Both the position numbers and the translations under genes were made by a program. From contig CAMOVZ010000017.1 in assembly GCA_946628045.1 (NCBI GenBank), positions 1-8,211 of the forward strand: a stretch of DNA of 8,211 nt, given 5' to 3'. Below the pieces are notes generated by a model. The model saw only the letters and a list, made by a program, of their open reading frames with translations. It did no database searches and had not been told where the DNA came from. Shown here one piece after another: positions 1-6,682 of the stretch. The stretch comes from an uncultured Caryophanales bacterium. Lineage in GTDB: Bacteria > Bacillota_I > Bacilli_A > RF39 > UBA660. The number at the start of each line of letters is the position of its first letter. Position 1 is the first letter of the stretch.

Positions 1-116
1 GATCCACCAATTACAAATACAAATGAACCTTTTTCTATTGCTAAGTTTAAATCATAGATGGCTGTTACCCCATTTTTATATTTTTTTTCAACATTTTTAA
101 CTCTAATTAAGTCCAT
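1..116 (-). CDS. ftsE: Cell division ABC transporter ATP-binding protein FtsE (N-terminal part; gene runs off the left edge)
   Basis: Only the first 38 codons are in the window. The start ATG is at 116-114, preceded by GGTGGTGA (133-126) as ribosome binding site. The peptide begins MDLIRVKNV, continues with a KYKNGVTAIYDLNL stretch and KGSFVFVIGG, and is cut off at the beginning of the Walker A loop. The 'F-V-x-V-I-G-G-S' entry to Walker A and the 'NGVTAI-DLNL' segment are characteristic of FtsE rather than of generic ABC ATPases. FtsE pairs with the membrane protein FtsX and couples ATP hydrolysis to activation of peptidoglycan hydrolases at the division site. Linkage of prfB with ftsEX is common in Bacillota and supports the call. 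ftsE is separated from the upstream glycosyltransferase gene by a terminator and has its own promoter, so it need not be co-transcribed with prfB. An ftsX gene is expected just beyond the left edge. Confidence 0.88.
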   Translation of the reverse strand, partial: MDLIRVKNVEKKYKNGVTAIYDLNLAIEKGSFVFVIGG

Positions 117-144
117 CTATTTTATTCACCACCTTAACTATTAC

Positions 145-153
145 ATTATAACA
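145..153 (-). promoter_or_regulatory. Extended -10 promoter for ftsE
   Basis: Minus strand reads TGTTATAAT, a perfect TATAAT (150-145) with the TGn extension. No good -35 exists at 16-18 nt: that position is filled by the T-run of the preceding terminator. The -10 box lies 28 nt upstream of the ftsE start codon. Confidence 0.6.
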
Positions 154-166
154 TATATTTTTATAC

Positions 167-192
167 AAAAAAAGGAATTATTATTCCTTTTT
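167..192 (-). terminator. Intrinsic terminator of the prfB–yitT–yitT–glycosyltransferase operon
   Basis: A 10-bp stem (169-178 with 183-192, loop 179-182) is followed on the minus strand by a T-run that starts inside the 3' arm (7 Ts in total). The stem uses two bases of the TAA stop codon of the glycosyltransferase (193-191), so stop and terminator overlap. The stem is AT-rich with a GG/CC core. Confidence 0.8.
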
Positions 193-1618
193 ACATAAAT
201 ATTTCATTATATTTGTCCCATAATGATTCATCTAATTTATAATTTACTTTTTTATCTTTATCTTTGTATATTTTTAATATTATTTCTTTTAATTTATCAG
301 TATTATCATCATCAAAATATTCAAATGGAATAATAGTAGCTATATCATTATTAATTAATCCTAATTCTTCATACATTCCTAATGGTGTTACTATTATTTT
401 TGTATTAACTGATAGTGCTTCTAATATTGAATAACTACATGCTTCTGAATCACTTAATAATACAAAGTAATCGCTATCTTTTACATATGGTAGTGGATTG
501 GGTGTTCTTTCTCTAAATATTAACCCCCCTACATTAGTATTTTCTCTTTTATCAGTGAATACTTCCCATGTATATGGAATATCTAATTCTGTCATTATTT
601 TAGCCATTTTTTCTATTCTTTCTGGGCATTTAACTTTTGTATATCTTAATGTAGAAGTTAATTTTAATCTTGGTTTTATTTCTTCATCTATTTTATATGG
701 ATTTATTACATATTCAATTGTTTCTGTAGGAAAATATCCTTTTGCTTTTTCTGCTGATGTTTTTGATACTGCTATATAATTTGTATATATATCATCATAA
801 TATTTTACTACATTTTCATAATCTGACATATTACCATGAATAAATAAATAACTTCTATCTAAATTAACTATATTTTTAGGATAAAAATAACTTGAATATG
901 TTACTAATAATCTATCACACATATATATTGTATTAGTCTCATTTTTAACACATTTAAAGTATTTTTCAATATTCTTTTTTGTTTTATCATAGATTTCATC
1001 ATATAAAATTACTATTTCATATTTATCTTTATATTGTTTACCTAATTCTCTAACCCAACTAATATAGCCATTAAATATTCCATTACAACCATTAGCCATA
1101 TATATAATATTTTTATATTTTTTTATATTTTTAACATCTTTATAAATAAATCCATGGATTCTTTGAGATTGATTTGGATTATGATAATATATTACGTCTT
1201 CTATTGCATCTATATTAGTAAATTCTTTATCTACTTCATCATTAAATTTAGATAAATCATCTATATTAATCATTTTTATTAGTTTATCTTTTTTAAATAT
1301 ATATGAAAATATATATTCTTTATAATATGGTTTTCTTTTCTTTAATTCTTCTTTATTTAGTAAAATTTTATTATTATTTTTTTCTATTTGATAATCATAA
1401 TTTATATAACAGCAATCAAAGTCTTTTTGTATTTTTTCTTTTATTTTTTCTATATAGTTTTCACTAATATAATCTTTATCAGATAAAAATACTATATATT
1501 TACCTTTTGATTTTTTTATAGTATCAATTATATTATCATTATCAGTAGATAATACTTCTATATTATTATCAAGTTCTATATTTATTTTACCTATTACTAT
1601 TATTGAAAGATCTATCAT
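191..1618 (-). CDS. Two-domain glycosyltransferase: short GT2-like (GT-A) N-terminus fused to a GT4-like (GT-B) C-terminus
   Basis: 475 aa, with no signal peptide or membrane segment, so probably cytoplasmic or peripheral. Residues 1-~75 resemble a cut-down GT2 domain: SIIVIG strand, then KGKYIVFLSDKD (38-49), where DKD sits in the place of the DxD metal motif. Residues ~165-475 look like a GT-B enzyme of the GT4 type: IIYMANG (171-177), 'LFIHG' (258-262), a TSTLRY strand near 321-326 and E392-x7-E400 within SDSEACSYSILEAL, the typical donor-phosphate-binding EX7E motif. The family transfers sugars from nucleotide-sugar donors to envelope glycans or lipids; donor and acceptor cannot be read here. 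The start ATG lies one nucleotide after the yitT stop (TAATATG), and its SD AAGGAG (1633-1628) is encoded by the last yitT codons, so translation is probably coupled. It is the last gene before the operon terminator. Confidence is high for the GT4 half, moderate for the GT2 half. Confidence 0.8.
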   Translation of the reverse strand: MIDLSIIVIGKINIELDNNIEVLSTDNDNIIDTIKKSKGKYIVFLSDKDYISENYIEKIKEKIQKDFDCCYINYDYQIEKNNNKILLNKEELKKRKPYYKEYIFSYIFKKDKLIKMINIDDLSKFNDEVDKEFTNIDAIEDVIYYHNPNQSQRIHGFIYKDVKNIKKYKNIIYMANGCNGIFNGYISWVRELGKQYKDKYEIVILYDEIYDKTKKNIEKYFKCVKNETNTIYMCDRLLVTYSSYFYPKNIVNLDRSYLFIHGNMSDYENVVKYYDDIYTNYIAVSKTSAEKAKGYFPTETIEYVINPYKIDEEIKPRLKLTSTLRYTKVKCPERIEKMAKIMTELDIPYTWEVFTDKRENTNVGGLIFRERTPNPLPYVKDSDYFVLLSDSEACSYSILEALSVNTKIIVTPLGMYEELGLINNDIATIIPFEYFDDDNTDKLKEIILKIYKDKDKKVNYKLDESLWDKYNEIFM

Positions 1619-1619
1619 A

Positions 1620-2456
1620 TTATTTAGCTCCTTCCACTTGGTAAGAATCTGTTACTGTGAAGAATGCATTTTTATCTATTTTTTTGATTCCTTCTGTTAG
1701 TCTATAATATTCTCTTGATGGTACTACTGTTAGGATTACTTTTCTTTTATTTTCTAATAATCCTCCTTTTACATCGAATGTAGTTACTGTATGTTTTAAG
1801 TTTTCTATGATATATTCTTTTACTTCTTTTTCTTTCTCTGTGATTATATAAAATGCTTTATTATTACTTGTTCCTAATAAAACTCTATCTGTAATAAGAC
1901 TATAAATATATAAAAATATTACTGCATATAAAGCATTTGTTAATCCAAAGAAATATGCTCCTATCATTATTATTATAAAGTTTATTATAAAACTTGTTTT
2001 AGCTATTGATATTTTAAATTTTTCAAATAATACTTGAGATATTATAGCAAGTCCTCCACTACTATATCCACTTTTATACATTAAACCATTAGCTATACCA
2101 CCTAAAACTCCTGCAAATAATACTAGCAATAGAGTATCTGTTGTATCAAATGTTATTGGTCCTATTAATATAGATATTAATTCGACTATAAGTGGATATA
2201 TAATACTAGCTATTATAGTACCTGTTGTTCTTTCTGCACCTAGATACATAAATCCTATTACTGCACATATACTTGAGATTATAAATATCATAATAGATGG
2301 ATTTATATCATATGCATAATATGTTATTGTAGCTATTGATTGTGTTCCTCCTGCTACTATACTTAGTGGTAATAAAAATAAATTATATACAAATGCACTT
2401 AATATTAGTGATATTGTTATTAAAATTATTCTATATATCTTAGTTCCACTCTTCAT
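1620..2456 (-). CDS. YitT family membrane protein (DUF161 + DUF2179), second of a tandem pair
   Basis: 278 aa. Several hydrophobic helices fill residues ~8-190, followed by a soluble C-terminal DUF2179 domain (~200-275). YitT hallmarks are visible: the glycine-rich loop AGGTQS (35-40), its internal repeat SGYSSGG (129-135), and the closing IKKIDKNAFFTVTDSYQV (257-274). The molecular function of YitT proteins is not established; they are integral cytoplasmic-membrane proteins with a cytosolic ligand-domain-like tail. It is a diverged copy of the preceding gene: the first loop has lost the PGGVGG form, while the C-terminal 'IKKIDKNAF' block is identical. The start ATG is 2 nt after the previous stop, with a strong SD GGAGGTGA (2470-2463) inside the last codons of the upstream gene. 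Its stop precedes the glycosyltransferase start by 1 nt. Confidence 0.88.
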   Translation of the reverse strand: MKSGTKIYRIILITISLILSAFVYNLFLLPLSIVAGGTQSIATITYYAYDINPSIMIFIISSICAVIGFMYLGAERTTGTIIASIIYPLIVELISILIGPITFDTTDTLLLVLFAGVLGGIANGLMYKSGYSSGGLAIISQVLFEKFKISIAKTSFIINFIIIMIGAYFFGLTNALYAVIFLYIYSLITDRVLLGTSNNKAFYIITEKEKEVKEYIIENLKHTVTTFDVKGGLLENKRKVILTVVPSREYYRLTEGIKKIDKNAFFTVTDSYQVEGAK

Positions 2457-2458
2457 TT

Positions 2459-3334
2459 TTACTCACCTCCAAATACTTCATATGTATCTGTTATTATATA
2501 AAAAGCATTTTTATCTATCTTTTTAATACCATCTCTTAATAATGGGAAATCTTTAGTAGGAAGAACTGCCATTAATACATCTTCATTTTCTCTTTTATAT
2601 CCACCTTTTCCTTTAAAGATTGTTACTCCATGATTTAATGTTTTTAATATATATTCTCTTACTTCGTCATCTTTATTTGTTACTATTAAGAACATTTTAC
2701 TATCTGATATTCCTAAAACTATTTTATCTGATATTAAGCTTATTATATATAGTACTAATATTGAATACATCATAATTTTAATACCAAAGAAATAACCTGA
2801 TAGTAATACTATTAATCCATCACTCATTAACATACTTTTTCCTAGTGTTATTTTTAAATATTTAGATATTATTTGATTTACTATGTCAGTTCCTCCTGTT
2901 GTAAATCCTGCTTTAAATATTAATCCTGCTCCTAATCCAAAAAGTATTCCACCACTTATTGCAGATAACAAAAGGTTTGATGTATCTATTTGTAACCATA
3001 CATTTAAATATTCAGTAGCACTTACAAAGATTGGAAATACTATTGAACCTAGGATTGATGCTTTTGTCTTTTCTTTTCCTAATAAAATGAAACTCATAAT
3101 TAATAAGAATATATTTAGTATTAATATTGCTATGGCATTATCTATATTAAATAAACCATTTATTATAACAGCTATTCCTCCTACTCCACCTGGTACTAAA
3201 TGATTTGATGCAATAAATATATTGTAAGCAAAAGACACAGCAAAACAACCTAGTAAAAACTCTATTATTCTTTTTACTAAGTTCTTTTTATTTATTGGTA
3301 ATTTAATATCTTTGTTTTTTGAAAAAACATTCAT
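2459..3334 (-). CDS. YitT family membrane protein (DUF161 + DUF2179), first of a tandem pair
   Basis: 291 aa, the usual family length. The N-terminal ~20 residues are Lys-rich and cytosolic, then several transmembrane helices run to ~residue 208. The two repeat loops characteristic of the family are well kept: VPGGVGG (47-53) and AGFTTGGTD (142-150). The C-terminal DUF2179 domain (~213-290) carries HGVTIFKGKGGY (235-246) and IKKIDKNAFYIITDTYEV (270-287). Biochemical role unknown; membrane location is clear. The start ATG (3334-3332) lies one nucleotide after the prfB stop (TAGTATG), and its SD-like AAAAGGGG (3349-3342) overlaps the final prfB codons (Lys-Lys-Gly). This spacing implies co-transcription and translational coupling with prfB. 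It is the better-conserved of the two tandem copies. Confidence 0.9.
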   Translation of the reverse strand: MNVFSKNKDIKLPINKKNLVKRIIEFLLGCFAVSFAYNIFIASNHLVPGGVGGIAVIINGLFNIDNAIAILILNIFLLIMSFILLGKEKTKASILGSIVFPIFVSATEYLNVWLQIDTSNLLLSAISGGILFGLGAGLIFKAGFTTGGTDIVNQIISKYLKITLGKSMLMSDGLIVLLSGYFFGIKIMMYSILVLYIISLISDKIVLGISDSKMFLIVTNKDDEVREYILKTLNHGVTIFKGKGGYKRENEDVLMAVLPTKDFPLLRDGIKKIDKNAFYIITDTYEVFGGE

Positions 3335-3335
3335 A

Positions 3336-4434
3336 CTATAACCCCTTTTTTAAATTACTCTCTATAAATAAATCTATATCTCCATCTAATACTTTAGTAA
3401 CATTACTTGTTTCTACATTTGTTCTATGATCTTTTACCATAGAATATGGATGAAGTACATAACTTCTTATTTGAGATCCGAAGTCAATATTACTTTGTAC
3501 TCCTTTTATTTTATTTAATTCTTCTTCTTGTTCTTCGATTTTTTTCAATAATAATTTATTTTTTAATACACGTAGGGCTTGTTCTTTATTTTGAATTTGA
3601 CTTCTTTCATTTTGACAAGTTACTACTATTTTTGAAGGTAAATGGGTAATTCTAACTGCAGAATCAGTTGTGTTTACTCCTTGCCCTCCTGCACCAGTTG
3701 ATCTATAAACATCTATTTTTAAATCTTTTTCATCTATTTCAATTGTATTATCTTGTTCTATTTCAGGTGTTACTTCTACTGATGCGAACGAAGTATGTCT
3801 TCTATTATTTGAATCAAATGGAGAAAGTCTTACTAATCTATGAACACCTTTTTCATTTTTTAAATATCCATATGCATTAAGTCCACTAACTCTAATTGAA
3901 ACTGATTTAATCCCAGCTTCATCTCCATCTTGGTAATCTAATATTTCTGTTTTAAAATTTTTCTTTTCACAATATCTTAAATACATTCTATATAACATAC
4001 TAGCCCAATCACAAGATTCAGTACCTCCAGCACCTGGATGTATTTCTAATATGCAATTACATTTATCATATGGACCGTTTAACATTAATAGTAATTTTAA
4101 TTTTTCTACTTTTTCAGATATTTTATTAGTAGATTCTTTTATTTCTTCATATAAGTTATTATCAAATTCTACTTCTAATAATTTTAATATTTCTATAGTA
4201 GATTCTATTTCTAGTTTTAATTCTTCTATACTATTAACTAAATCTTTTAATTCTTTTATTTTGGATAATATTTCTTCTGCTTTTTCTCTATTATTCCAAA
4301 AATTATTTTCTTCTGTTTTACTTTGAAGATTATTTATTTCTTCTTTTTTATTTGGAATGTCAAAGTGACCTCCATAAATTATTAATTATATCTAAATTAT
4401 TTTCTAATATTTTTAATTCTTCTCTTGTATCCAT
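3336..4434 (-). CDS. prfB: Peptide chain release factor 2, with programmed +1 ribosomal frameshift
   Basis: RF2 recognises UAA/UGA stop codons on the ribosome and triggers peptidyl-tRNA hydrolysis. The gene is in two frames. Frame 0 starts at ATG 4434-4432 (MDTREELKIL…) after SD AAGGAG (4445-4440) and runs 24 codons to CTT, then hits TGA (4362-4360). A +1 shift makes GAC (4361-4359) the next codon and continues for 341 residues to TAG at 3338-3336. The product is 365 aa, the same as E. coli RF2. Diagnostic motifs are intact: stop-codon tripeptide SPF at residues 204-206, and the catalytic GGQ at 249-251 within STGAGGQGVN. The N-terminal helical domain is Glu/Lys-rich. A reading frame opened at an internal Met (residue 117, at 4085) would miss the first third of the protein and is not the real start. 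prfB heads the operon with two yitT genes and a glycosyltransferase. Confidence 0.97.
4359..4373 (-). promoter_or_regulatory. prfB programmed +1 frameshift site (internal SD, slippery CTT, in-frame TGA)
   Basis: Minus strand reads GGAGGT (4373-4368), CA, CTT (4365-4363), TGA (4362-4360), C. This aligns base for base with the classical site: SD-like element, CUU slippery codon, UGA followed by C, with the same SD-to-CUU distance. When RF2 is scarce, slow termination at UGA allows a +1 slip onto UUU and synthesis of full-length RF2, an autoregulatory loop known from E. coli and many other bacteria. Confidence 0.96.
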
Positions 4435-4501
4435 ATAGTCTCCTTATTAGTATGTATTATTTTTTTATATTTATTGGTATTTTTTATAAATAATTACATA
4501 T

Positions 4502-4507
4502 ATTATA
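4502..4507 (-). promoter_or_regulatory. Possible -10 box of the prfB operon promoter
   Basis: A perfect TATAAT on the minus strand, 68 nt upstream of the prfB start. No convincing -35: the expected position falls inside the 4510-4544 dyad. In DNA this AT-rich such boxes occur by chance, so this is tentative. Confidence 0.35.
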
Positions 4508-4509
4508 TT

Positions 4510-4544
4510 AGAGGAAGGTTCACTAAGTAGTGTGAAGATCCTCT
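4510..4544. repeat. Imperfect inverted repeat / hairpin upstream of prfB
   Basis: AGAGGA (4510-4515) pairs with TCCTCT (4539-4544). After a 3x2 internal loop, TTCAC (4519-4523) pairs with GTGAA (4532-4536), leaving an 8-nt apical loop TAAGTAGT. It is unusually G/C-containing for this window. It could act as RNA on either strand or as a DNA operator next to the TATAAT at 4507-4502. Confidence 0.6.
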
Positions 4545-4555
4545 GTATATAGATT

Positions 4556-4590
4556 AAGGAGCTATTTTGTAGCTCCTTTTATTTTTTTAT
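4556..4590 (+). terminator. Strong hairpin with plus-strand U-tract; stem overlaps the Pr6Pr stop codon
   Basis: A perfect 9-bp stem AAGGAGCTA/TAGCTCCTT (4556-4564 with 4570-4578, loop TTTTG) is followed on the plus strand by TTATTTTTTTAT, the best U-tract polarity. On the minus strand it is followed by AATCTATATACAG, a poor tract. No plus-strand protein gene precedes it. The Pr6Pr stop TAG (4564-4562) lies inside the stem, so it may also serve as that gene's weak terminator. The plus-strand T-run is antisense to its Lys codons, so the polarity may be incidental. Confidence 0.5.
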
Positions 4591-5155
4591 TTAAATAATT
4601 AAGCCCAAGTCCTATTACATAGCTACCACCTATTATTATTACTCCCCATAGAAGTGTCATAAGTGGGCTTTGATTTCTTACCATTAAGAATGGATATGGT
4701 CCTTCAATTAATGTTAGTATATTTAGTCCTATTAATATTACTCCATATACAATAGTGAATATTAGACATAAGTAATTTTTACTACTTCTTTCTTCAAATG
4801 CTATGTATGAAATTATACTAAGTATTGGAACTATTGTGTGTAGTATTAAGAAATTATCAGTAAACATAAATAATTTATAATTAAAATTATACATTGGACA
4901 TAATATAAATATTACTACTAAAAATGTTACTGTTAAGCAACTTGTAGCAACAAATCTAATATCTTTTACTAATTCAAAATCTTTTTTATAGAATATTATA
5001 AATAGTAATGAACTTATTAAAGCAATGATATTACTATCATTTGTATAATATGCTAAAGATAAATCTTTATCTATAAATATACTTTTTATAAATACAAACA
5101 TTTCTAATATAAATATAATTATATTAATAATTAATGCTATTTTTTTCTTACTCAT
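4562..5155 (-). CDS. Pr6Pr-type six-helix integral membrane protein
   Basis: 197 aa. Six hydrophobic segments are visible at about residues 6-27, 40-57, 66-87, 100-119, 127-149 and 165-187, with a Lys-rich C-terminus (NKKIKGATK) that is probably cytosolic. The features match the Pr6Pr / FAR-17a-AIG1-like group of small bacterial membrane proteins: YYTNDSN (36-42) before helix 2, a buried LHTIVP (105-110) in helix 4 and GPYPFL (152-157) before helix 6. Function in bacteria is unknown; no catalytic assignment is justified. The start ATG (5155-5153) is preceded by a weak GGTGA and, further up, by a TATAAT box. It appears monocistronic: a terminator lies upstream and a hairpin overlaps its stop codon. 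It could alternatively be annotated only as a hypothetical membrane protein. Confidence 0.72.
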   Translation of the reverse strand: MSKKKIALIINIIIFILEMFVFIKSIFIDKDLSLAYYTNDSNIIALISSLLFIIFYKKDFELVKDIRFVATSCLTVTFLVVIFILCPMYNFNYKLFMFTDNFLILHTIVPILSIISYIAFEERSSKNYLCLIFTIVYGVILIGLNILTLIEGPYPFLMVRNQSPLMTLLWGVIIIGGSYVIGLGLNYLNKKIKGATK

Positions 5156-5172
5156 AATACTTCACCAATTTT

Positions 5173-5178
5173 ATTATA
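5173..5178 (-). promoter_or_regulatory. -10 box for the Pr6Pr membrane protein gene
   Basis: TATAAT on the minus strand, 8 nt after the stem of the LysM-gene terminator and 17 nt before the Pr6Pr ATG. The -35 position falls in the terminator hairpin (a weak TAGATA at 17 nt). Confidence 0.45.
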
Positions 5179-5179
5179 G

Positions 5180-5210
5180 CAAAAAAAAAAAGATATATCT
5201 ATATCTTTTT
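5180..5210 (-). terminator. Intrinsic terminator of the LysM protein gene
   Basis: A 10-bp AT-rich stem (5187-5196 with 5201-5210, loop 5197-5200) lies just after the LysM-gene stop codon. It runs into an 11-nt T-run on the minus strand. Confidence 0.75.
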
Positions 5211-5213
5211 ATT

Positions 5214-6623
5214 TTATATATGATTTTCAGTGTTATTTTCTGTTAAATTTAATCTTTCGTGTGTTTCATATAAATTATAAGTTGTAATATAAAGTGTTTC
5301 TCCTATTTGAATATTATTTGGATCACCACTTGCTGGTATTATATCTTCTACTTTTACTCCATACATATTAGCTATACTAGTTAATGTATCTCCACTTTGA
5401 ACTACATATGTATTAATAACTGGTTCAATATCTTCTGGGTTTGACGTTGTATAAGGATTTGCTACTGTTACATTTTCTGTAGCTACGTGTGGTATTATTC
5501 CAACTAATATTGCATCTCCTACTGTAACTCCTTTATAAATATTAAATTCACTATTTTCTTCTATATAGTTACATGATACTCCAAATTTTGTAGCTATACT
5601 AATTTCATTATCACCATATACTGCACTATAATATAAATCACTATAACGCTCAGTAACATCAAGTGAAGTCCAACGCATTATCCCTTCAACTATAGATGCT
5701 GCAACATCATTTCTTATGATATTATCTTCTTCTATAGTAGTTGGAATATCTATAGTTAATTGACTAACTTCATTTAGTAATGCTGATGAGGCTAATTCTA
5801 TTTCCATATATGATGGTAGTCTCCATGTTCCACTTGAAAGTTGTCCTGTTTTAATCGTTGGATCTAAATTATATTCTCTTAGGGATTGTCTAAGACAAAG
5901 AGATAATACATCAGATGGATATTCTCTTGTATTAGAACAATCTCCCATTATTATTGTCTTGTTATTTGATGAATTTTCTAATCCACTTTCTAAATTTATT
6001 ATAACTATATTACTATCTGGATTATTAGAAATAGCATTTGATACTTTATTACATAAATTACTATCTCCACTTACTATTTCATTAGACACACCTAATCTTG
6101 TTAACATATCGGCAGTTACTGCTCCTACTTGTGCAGATGATGAATTAGCTGTTCTTAAAATTATATATAAATTAGAAAAATCACAGTCTGATTGAGCTAT
6201 TATCTCTCTTGTGATAGGAACTACATCTGTTATATTTCTTTCTGGTGCTGGAGGAAATTGTGCTTTTATTTCATTTACTGCTTTTTTTGTTCCAAATATT
6301 ACAGTTAATACAAGAGTACCAGCTACTGCTGTAGTTAATAATTTATAGCCATCTATTGTTATATTTAAATTTTTAATTTTATTAATTGTTTTGTCTTTTA
6401 ATTCTTCTTTATCTATTTTTTTTATTTTATTATGATTTATTTTATTTAGGTGAACAGGGACATTTTTATTCATATGTTTATTATATGACATTTTAGCTGC
6501 TTCTAATGCACTTTCTGGTGTTCTAAAACCACTTTTAGTAATATAAACATGTTTGTTATCTTTAATTATGTCATACTTATATGCATAAGTATCTTCTTTC
6601 TTGATAATCTTGATGTTAGCCAC
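5214..6623 (-). CDS. Membrane-anchored LysM protein with integrase-arm-like cytoplasmic domain and amidase-like ectodomain
   Basis: 469 aa from GTG 6623-6621, chosen because AAAGGAGGT (6638-6630) lies 6 nt before it. The in-frame ATG at 6653 would translate the SD itself and abuts the -10 box. Residues 2-54 (ANIKIIKKEDTYAYKYDII…, ITKSGFRTPESALEAA) resemble the AP2-like/arm DNA-binding domain at the start of tyrosine integrases. A Lys/Asn-rich linker, one transmembrane helix (94-111) and a PPAPE turn follow. Residues ~150-290 have the strand/helix pattern of an Amidase_3 peptidoglycan amidase, ending at LPSYMEIELASSALLNE (269-285), but the usual zinc His/Glu signatures are not visible, so it is probably inactive. 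Residues ~330-377 look like a degenerate LysM. Residues 405-447 (TYVVQSGDTLTSIANMYGV…) are a clear LysM, which binds GlcNAc-containing glycan. Orientation is inferred: N-terminus inside, LysM outside. It has its own strong promoter and terminator. Confidence 0.8.
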   Translation of the reverse strand: MANIKIIKKEDTYAYKYDIIKDNKHVYITKSGFRTPESALEAAKMSYNKHMNKNVPVHLNKINHNKIKKIDKEELKDKTINKIKNLNITIDGYKLLTTAVAGTLVLTVIFGTKKAVNEIKAQFPPAPERNITDVVPITREIIAQSDCDFSNLYIILRTANSSSAQVGAVTADMLTRLGVSNEIVSGDSNLCNKVSNAISNNPDSNIVIINLESGLENSSNNKTIIMGDCSNTREYPSDVLSLCLRQSLREYNLDPTIKTGQLSSGTWRLPSYMEIELASSALLNEVSQLTIDIPTTIEEDNIIRNDVAASIVEGIMRWTSLDVTERYSDLYYSAVYGDNEISIATKFGVSCNYIEENSEFNIYKGVTVGDAILVGIIPHVATENVTVANPYTTSNPEDIEPVINTYVVQSGDTLTSIANMYGVKVEDIIPASGDPNNIQIGETLYITTYNLYETHERLNLTENNTENHI

Positions 6624-6638
6624 TATCCCACCTCCTTT
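6621..6638 (-). promoter_or_regulatory. Ribosome binding site fixing the GTG start of the LysM protein
   Basis: Minus strand reads AAAGGAGGT (6638-6630), spacer GGGATA, then GTG GCT AAC. This is a near-perfect anti-16S match at ideal distance. Confidence 0.9.
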
Positions 6639-6653
6639 TGAAATTAGTTTCAT

Positions 6654-6682
6654 ATTATACTACAAAATTATTAATTTGTAAA
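6654..6682 (-). promoter_or_regulatory. Sigma-A-type promoter of the LysM protein gene
   Basis: -35 TTTACA (6682-6677), 17-nt spacer, -10 TATAAT (6659-6654). It is the only promoter in the window with both boxes good. The predicted start of transcription falls a few nt after 6654, giving a leader of about 25 nt before GTG 6623. Confidence 0.82.

Larger units (their letters stand above)
4435..4561. other. Intergenic region upstream of prfB holding two successive inverted repeats
   Basis: 127 nt between Pr6Pr and prfB. The prfB-proximal half (4435-4500) is almost pure A/T apart from the SD. The distal half holds a branched dyad (4510-4544) and most of a perfect 9-bp hairpin (4556-4578). A TATAAT box (4507-4502, minus strand) sits between the first dyad and prfB. 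No open reading frame is evident. Confidence 0.7.

Noticed and set aside
498..779. Open frame on the plus strand within the glycosyltransferase gene
   Set aside because: Antisense shadow of a well-supported coding region, with no ribosome binding site and no recognisable domain. The same holds for plus-strand frames at 2883-3203, 3446-3649, 3668-3880, 4051-4326 and 5959-6195.
3336..4085. prfB as a 249-aa protein starting at the internal Met (4085)
   Set aside because: The frame stays open upstream to the CTT-TGA-C frameshift site, and adding the 24-codon first frame gives the full 365-aa RF2.
4510..4544. preQ1 or other known riboswitch upstream of prfB
   Set aside because: The stem-loop lacks the conserved loop and A-rich tail of preQ1-I, and I could not match any other class I know. 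Kept only as an unassigned dyad.
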